Source: Clostridiales bacterium (GTDB lineage Bacteria > Bacillota_A > Clostridia > Peptostreptococcales > Anaerovoracaceae). Taken from it: 8,001 nt of DNA. Positions 5,384-8,001 of the stretch are shown piece by piece. The stretch is taken from contig JAAZHB010000184.1 in the NCBI GenBank assembly GCA_012510935.1, positions 1 to 8,001 of the forward strand. Direction: 5' to 3'. Within the stretch, counting starts at the first letter, position 1, and each line of letters opens with the position of its first letter. The translations under genes were made by a program, and so were the position numbers. The notes under the pieces were generated by a model. It saw nothing but the letters and a program-made list of their open reading frames with translations, was not told where the DNA came from and did not search any database.

Positions 5384-6766
5384 ATGCCAAAATATTTTTA
5401 CTCAAAAGGTGAGGGAAATGACGGATATATTAAAAATCTAGAAGTTCTTTCATTTTGCGAAATGGATAAAACCTGCGGTATGTTCCAAATGGCTTTGTAT
5501 AAAGCTGCTGATGGAAGATACTTGCTGTATGGCGCATGCTTTGCTGCAGGGCCAAATGGGGTAGGTGTAATGATTAATGATGTTACAGACCCTAAAAATC
5601 CTGAGTTTATTAAAAAGTTTGTACCATTTGATATTGAAGAATATCCAACAACCTCAATTCCGAAGATTCAAATTGCGGATGATTTAATGATTATCGCAAT
5701 GACTTCAGGCGGCGGTCCAGGTGCTCTTGTTGACAAAGCAAAATTAGCAGATATAAAGTCAGAACAGGGAATAAGAATATATAGTCTTAAGAATGATCCT
5801 CTGAATCCAGAGTTTCTTGGTTACTGGGATTGCGGCGTTCCTCATTCAATGGGTGTTCATAGATTTATGTATAATGGTGGCGATTTTGTTCACCTTTCGG
5901 CAGAGTGTGATGAGTTTGAAGGACTTATTTATAGAATAATAAATATTTCTGATCCAACAAAGCCTTATGAAGAAGGTAGATGGTGGGCACCTCATCAATA
6001 TGTTGACGGATATCCAGGCCGCACAGTTGATCATTCAGCAGGACATATACCTAGCTTTATGGATAAAGGATGGCTCCATGGGCCTCCATTTGTTGTCGGG
6101 GACAAAGCATATCTTGGTTACAGCGGCGATGGCCTTTATGTACTTGATGTTGCAAACTATAAGAGACCTAGATGCCTTGGTAACCTCAAGTTAATGCCTG
6201 CTTTCTCAAGCGAGCTTGCAGGAGCTCGTACACATACTGCACTGCCACTTCCAGGACGCGACTTCTGTGTGGTAACCAATGAAGGCGAAAGATTTGAGTT
6301 CTTTGAAGAAGGCGTAATAAAACATGCTCAAGCATTGAACAATATACACATGATTGATGTAAGAGAACCAGATAAGCCAAGACTTGTTGCAGAATTCCCA
6401 TACCCCGAAGTACCAGAGGATTTTCCTGCACCAAATTTCAATACTTATGCTCTTGGCGTTCAGGGCCCGTTTGGTCCACACAATTTGCATGAGCCAATGA
6501 GTAATAAACCATGGCTTGAGCAAAGAGGCGACGTAGTTTATAATTGCTATTTTCACGCTGGACTTAGAATATATGATGTATCAGATCCTTACTATATTAA
6601 AGAGAAGGCATACTTTATTCCTCCAAATCCAACATCACATTTCTTCCCGTTCAAGGGTCCTCATATTGCATGCACAGAGGATGTAATCGTTGATGATAGG
6701 GGAAATATAATCATCGATGCACTAGATGATGGATTCTATATTCTAAGAAAGACCTATGAAGATTAG
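5384..6766 (+). CDS. LVIVD-type beta-propeller protein, cytoplasmic
   Basis: A 460-residue protein with repeated blades of the form G(I/L)xIYDVSDPxxPxxLG. They start near residues 59 (GVGVMINDVTDPKNPEF), 127 (GIRIYSLKND), 180 (GLIYRIINISDPTKP), 248 (GDGLYVLDVANY), 320 (NIHMIDVREPDKP), 393 (GLRIYDVSDP) and 448 (DDGFYILR), which points to a six- or seven-bladed propeller of the LVIVD class. No signal peptide is visible, so it is probably cytoplasmic. Histidines recur in conserved-looking motifs: PHSMGVH (154, 159), VDHSAGH (217, 221), THTALPLPGR (284), GPHNLHEP (366, 369), YFHAGL (391) and GPHIAC (427). This resembles metal-binding propeller enzymes such as the SBP56 class, so an enzymatic role is possible but unproven. 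AGGAGG (5373-5378) lies 5 bases before the start. It is the last gene of the cassette, followed by a terminator. Confidence 0.85.
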   Translation: MPKYFYSKGEGNDGYIKNLEVLSFCEMDKTCGMFQMALYKAADGRYLLYGACFAAGPNGVGVMINDVTDPKNPEFIKKFVPFDIEEYPTTSIPKIQIADDLMIIAMTSGGGPGALVDKAKLADIKSEQGIRIYSLKNDPLNPEFLGYWDCGVPHSMGVHRFMYNGGDFVHLSAECDEFEGLIYRIINISDPTKPYEEGRWWAPHQYVDGYPGRTVDHSAGHIPSFMDKGWLHGPPFVVGDKAYLGYSGDGLYVLDVANYKRPRCLGNLKLMPAFSSELAGARTHTALPLPGRDFCVVTNEGERFEFFEEGVIKHAQALNNIHMIDVREPDKPRLVAEFPYPEVPEDFPAPNFNTYALGVQGPFGPHNLHEPMSNKPWLEQRGDVVYNCYFHAGLRIYDVSDPYYIKEKAYFIPPNPTSHFFPFKGPHIACTEDVIVDDRGNIIIDALDDGFYILRKTYED

Positions 6767-6830
6767 TCGTATTTATAGTTAATTAAAATTGCCATATTTA
6801 ATTACCTTTCATAACACAAAGAAATATATT

Positions 6831-6881
6831 TAATTCGAAAATCGCTGGTAGCAACATATCGGCGATTTTTGAATTATTTTT
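6831..6881 (+). terminator. Rho-independent terminator ending the cassette
   Basis: TAATTCGAAAATCGC (6831-6845) pairs with GCGATTTTTGAATTA (6862-6876) over 15 bp with one G-U pair, extended inward by two more pairs to leave a 12-base loop. TTTTT (6877-6881) follows. It lies 64 bases after the propeller stop and separates the cassette from the butyrate kinase promoter region. Confidence 0.85.
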
Positions 6882-6908
6882 AAAAGTTTTTTGTGAATAT
6901 TTGTTTTT

Positions 6909-6918
6909 TATCGCGATA
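6909..6918. promoter_or_regulatory. Perfect palindrome upstream of the butyrate kinase promoter
   Basis: TATCGCGATA is a perfect 10-bp palindrome with a GC core inside AT-rich DNA. It ends 4 bases before the proposed -35 element at 6923, a position that suits an activator or repressor. No known operator was recognised. Confidence 0.3.
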
Positions 6919-6922
6919 TTAC

Positions 6923-6950
6923 TTGAAAGAAAGTGGCCAAATGATATATC
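6923..6950 (+). promoter_or_regulatory. Candidate sigma-A promoter for butyrate kinase
   Basis: TTGAAA (6923-6928) and TATATC (6945-6950) are separated by 16 bases, a fair match to the vegetative consensus TTGACA/TATAAT. Transcription would begin near 6957, giving a leader of about 85 bases. It is the best promoter-like pair between the terminator at 6831-6881 and the start at 7042. Confidence 0.45.
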
Positions 6951-6955
6951 CTATT

Positions 6956-6979
6956 AATATGTGCGAAAAAGCGCATATT
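6956..6979 (+). promoter_or_regulatory. Hairpin at the 5' end of the butyrate kinase leader
   Basis: AATATGTGC (6956-6964) pairs with GCGCATATT (6971-6979), 9 bp with one G-U pair, around the loop GAAAAA. If transcription starts near 6957 the hairpin would cap the 5' end of the mRNA, a known way to slow decay. As DNA it could equally be an operator. Confidence 0.45.
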
Positions 6980-6992
6980 TAATAAGTTAAAT

Positions 6993-7010
6993 AAAAATTC
7001 TAGAATTTTT
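6993..7010. promoter_or_regulatory. 18-bp perfect A/T palindrome in the butyrate kinase leader
   Basis: AAAAATTCTAGAATTTTT is a perfect 18-bp palindrome, with the T-run continuing to 7012. It lies between the proposed promoter and the ribosome binding site. It could be a protein-binding site or, as RNA, a weak 7-bp A-U hairpin with a CUAG loop. Confidence 0.4.
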
Positions 7011-7041
7011 TTACTATGAAGGTGAAAGGAGAATACCCTAC

Positions 7042-8001
7042 ATGAAAATTCTTATTATTAACCCAGGTGCAACTTCAACAAAGATCGCTGTTTACGAGGA
7101 TGAGAACGAGGTAATGAAGGTTGGTATCGATCACGATGCTAATGAAATTGCTAAGTATCATTATGTTGTAGAGCAGGTACCATTCCGTAAGGAAGCAATT
7201 CTTAACGCAGTTCATGAGCATGGCTACCAGATTTCAGATTTTGATGCAATTTGCTCAAGAGGTGGACTTTTCAAGCACATTCCATCAGGAACATACAAGG
7301 TTAACGATGCTGTTATCGAGTCAATTAAGAACCCTCCTTATGGCGAGCACGCTTCAAATGTAGGCGCATACATCGCAAAGGAACTTGCTGACCCAGAGAA
7401 TATTCCAGCATTTTTCGTAGATCCTGTATGTGTTGATGAATTTGAGCCAATCGCAAGAGTATCCGGACTTAACCTTCCAGGATTCGAGAGACAGAGCTTC
7501 TTTCACGCTCTTAACCAGAAGGCTATTGCTCGTAAGGCAGCAGAGCAGCTTGGCAAGGAGTACGAGGATTGCAACCTAATCGTTTGTCACCTTGGCGGTG
7601 GAGTTTCAGTAGCTCCTCATAAGCATGGTAGAGTTGTTGATGTAAACAATGTTAAGGATGAGGGTGCTATGGGAATGGATAGAGGTGGTTCTCTTCCAGC
7701 AAACGCACTTGTAAATCTTTGCTTCCAGGAAGGAATGACAAAGGCTGAGGTTAAGAAGATTATTGGTAAGGAAGCTGGCGTATATTCATACACAGGAACA
7801 ATGGACTTCAGAACAGTAGAAGATAAGGCTGTTGCAGGCGATGAGAAGATGATGGACATCTTCAAGGCTTTCGCTTACCAGCTTGCTAAGGATATCGGAA
7901 CAATGGCCGCTGTACTTCATTTTGATGTAGATGCTTTCGTTTACACAGGTGGAATGGCTTATTCAATGCTTTTCTGCGAAGAGATTAGCCAGTATGTAAG
8001 C
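7042..8001 (+). CDS. buk: Butyrate kinase (3' end outside window)
   Basis: Transfers phosphate between butyryl phosphate and ADP, giving butyrate and ATP in the last step of the phosphotransbutyrylase-kinase route; cytoplasmic. The visible 320 codons cover about nine tenths of the usual 355 or so residues and run off the right edge without a stop. The ASKHA-fold phosphate-binding loop NPGATSTK is at residues 7-14. SRGGLFKHIPSGTYKVNDA, NPPYGEHASNVGA, FFVDPVCVDEF and HLGGGVSVAPH favour butyrate kinase over acetate kinase. The start is ATG 7042, with AAGGAG (7026-7031) 10 bases upstream. No phosphotransbutyrylase gene precedes it here, although the two are often adjacent; it may lie to the right or elsewhere. 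A role on a branched-chain acyl phosphate rather than butyryl phosphate cannot be excluded. Confidence 0.94.
   Translation, partial: MKILIINPGATSTKIAVYEDENEVMKVGIDHDANEIAKYHYVVEQVPFRKEAILNAVHEHGYQISDFDAICSRGGLFKHIPSGTYKVNDAVIESIKNPPYGEHASNVGAYIAKELADPENIPAFFVDPVCVDEFEPIARVSGLNLPGFERQSFFHALNQKAIARKAAEQLGKEYEDCNLIVCHLGGGVSVAPHKHGRVVDVNNVKDEGAMGMDRGGSLPANALVNLCFQEGMTKAEVKKIIGKEAGVYSYTGTMDFRTVEDKAVAGDEKMMDIFKAFAYQLAKDIGTMAAVLHFDVDAFVYTGGMAYSMLFCEEISQYVS

Noticed and set aside
6186..6556. Two overlapping minus-strand open frames of 82 and 116 codons
   Set aside because: Both are antisense to the propeller gene, whose blade repeats prove the + strand frame is coding.
6889..6903. Possible Rex redox-repressor site (TTTTGTGAATATTTG) before butyrate kinase
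   Set aside because: Only one half resembles TTGTGA; the expected TCACAA half is absent.
7617..7865. 82-codon minus-strand open frame
   Set aside because: Antisense to conserved butyrate kinase sequence; a shadow of its codon use.
7042..8001. Acetate kinase as the identity of the last gene
   Set aside because: The NPGATSTK, SRGGLFKHIPSGTY and NPPYGEHASN segments are butyrate kinase type; acetate kinase has different motifs and is longer.

Overview
The window reads as chromosomal DNA from a moderately AT-rich, strictly or largely anaerobic Bacillota (Clostridia-type) bacterium. The grounds are strong AGGAGG-type ribosome binding sites in front of most genes, AT-rich intergenic DNA with rho-independent terminators, and a butyrate kinase gene at the right edge, which is typical of butyrate-forming Clostridia. 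I cannot name the species. All eight genes lie on the + strand. No tRNA, rRNA, CRISPR array or insertion sequence was seen, and no gap between genes exceeds 300 bp.

Layout. (1) 1-1245 is the C-terminal third of pyruvate carboxylase (carboxyltransferase end plus biotinyl domain), cut by the left edge and followed by a hairpin terminator. (2) 1324-2220 is a LysR-family regulator. (3) 2221-2364 is a short regulatory gap with a LysR-style inverted repeat (ATAAC-N6-GTTAT) and a strong terminator hairpin. (4) 2365-6766 holds five same-strand genes: a small four-helix membrane protein, a flavodoxin-fold reductase with a four-cysteine motif and a C-terminal zinc ribbon, a tandem dimeric alpha/beta-barrel (EthD-like) protein, a second small membrane protein resembling DUF1097, and a cytoplasmic LVIVD-type beta-propeller protein. 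(5) 6767-7041 holds a terminator, a probable promoter and several palindromes. (6) 7042-8001 is butyrate kinase, cut by the right edge.

The flanking genes are central carbon metabolism (anaplerosis and butyrate/ATP formation). The middle block (1324-6766) looks like an accessory unit placed between them: a regulator, two putative membrane proteins, a redox flavoprotein and two uncharacterised soluble proteins of the kinds often found beside catabolic enzymes. The simplest reading is a LysR-controlled system for uptake or export and reductive conversion of a small organic, perhaps aromatic or polycyclic, compound. The substrate cannot be read from the sequence. This block is the best candidate for an undescribed system. 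Its internal control also looks layered: a terminator sits directly upstream of the first structural gene with no room for another promoter, and a tail-less hairpin separates the second and third genes.
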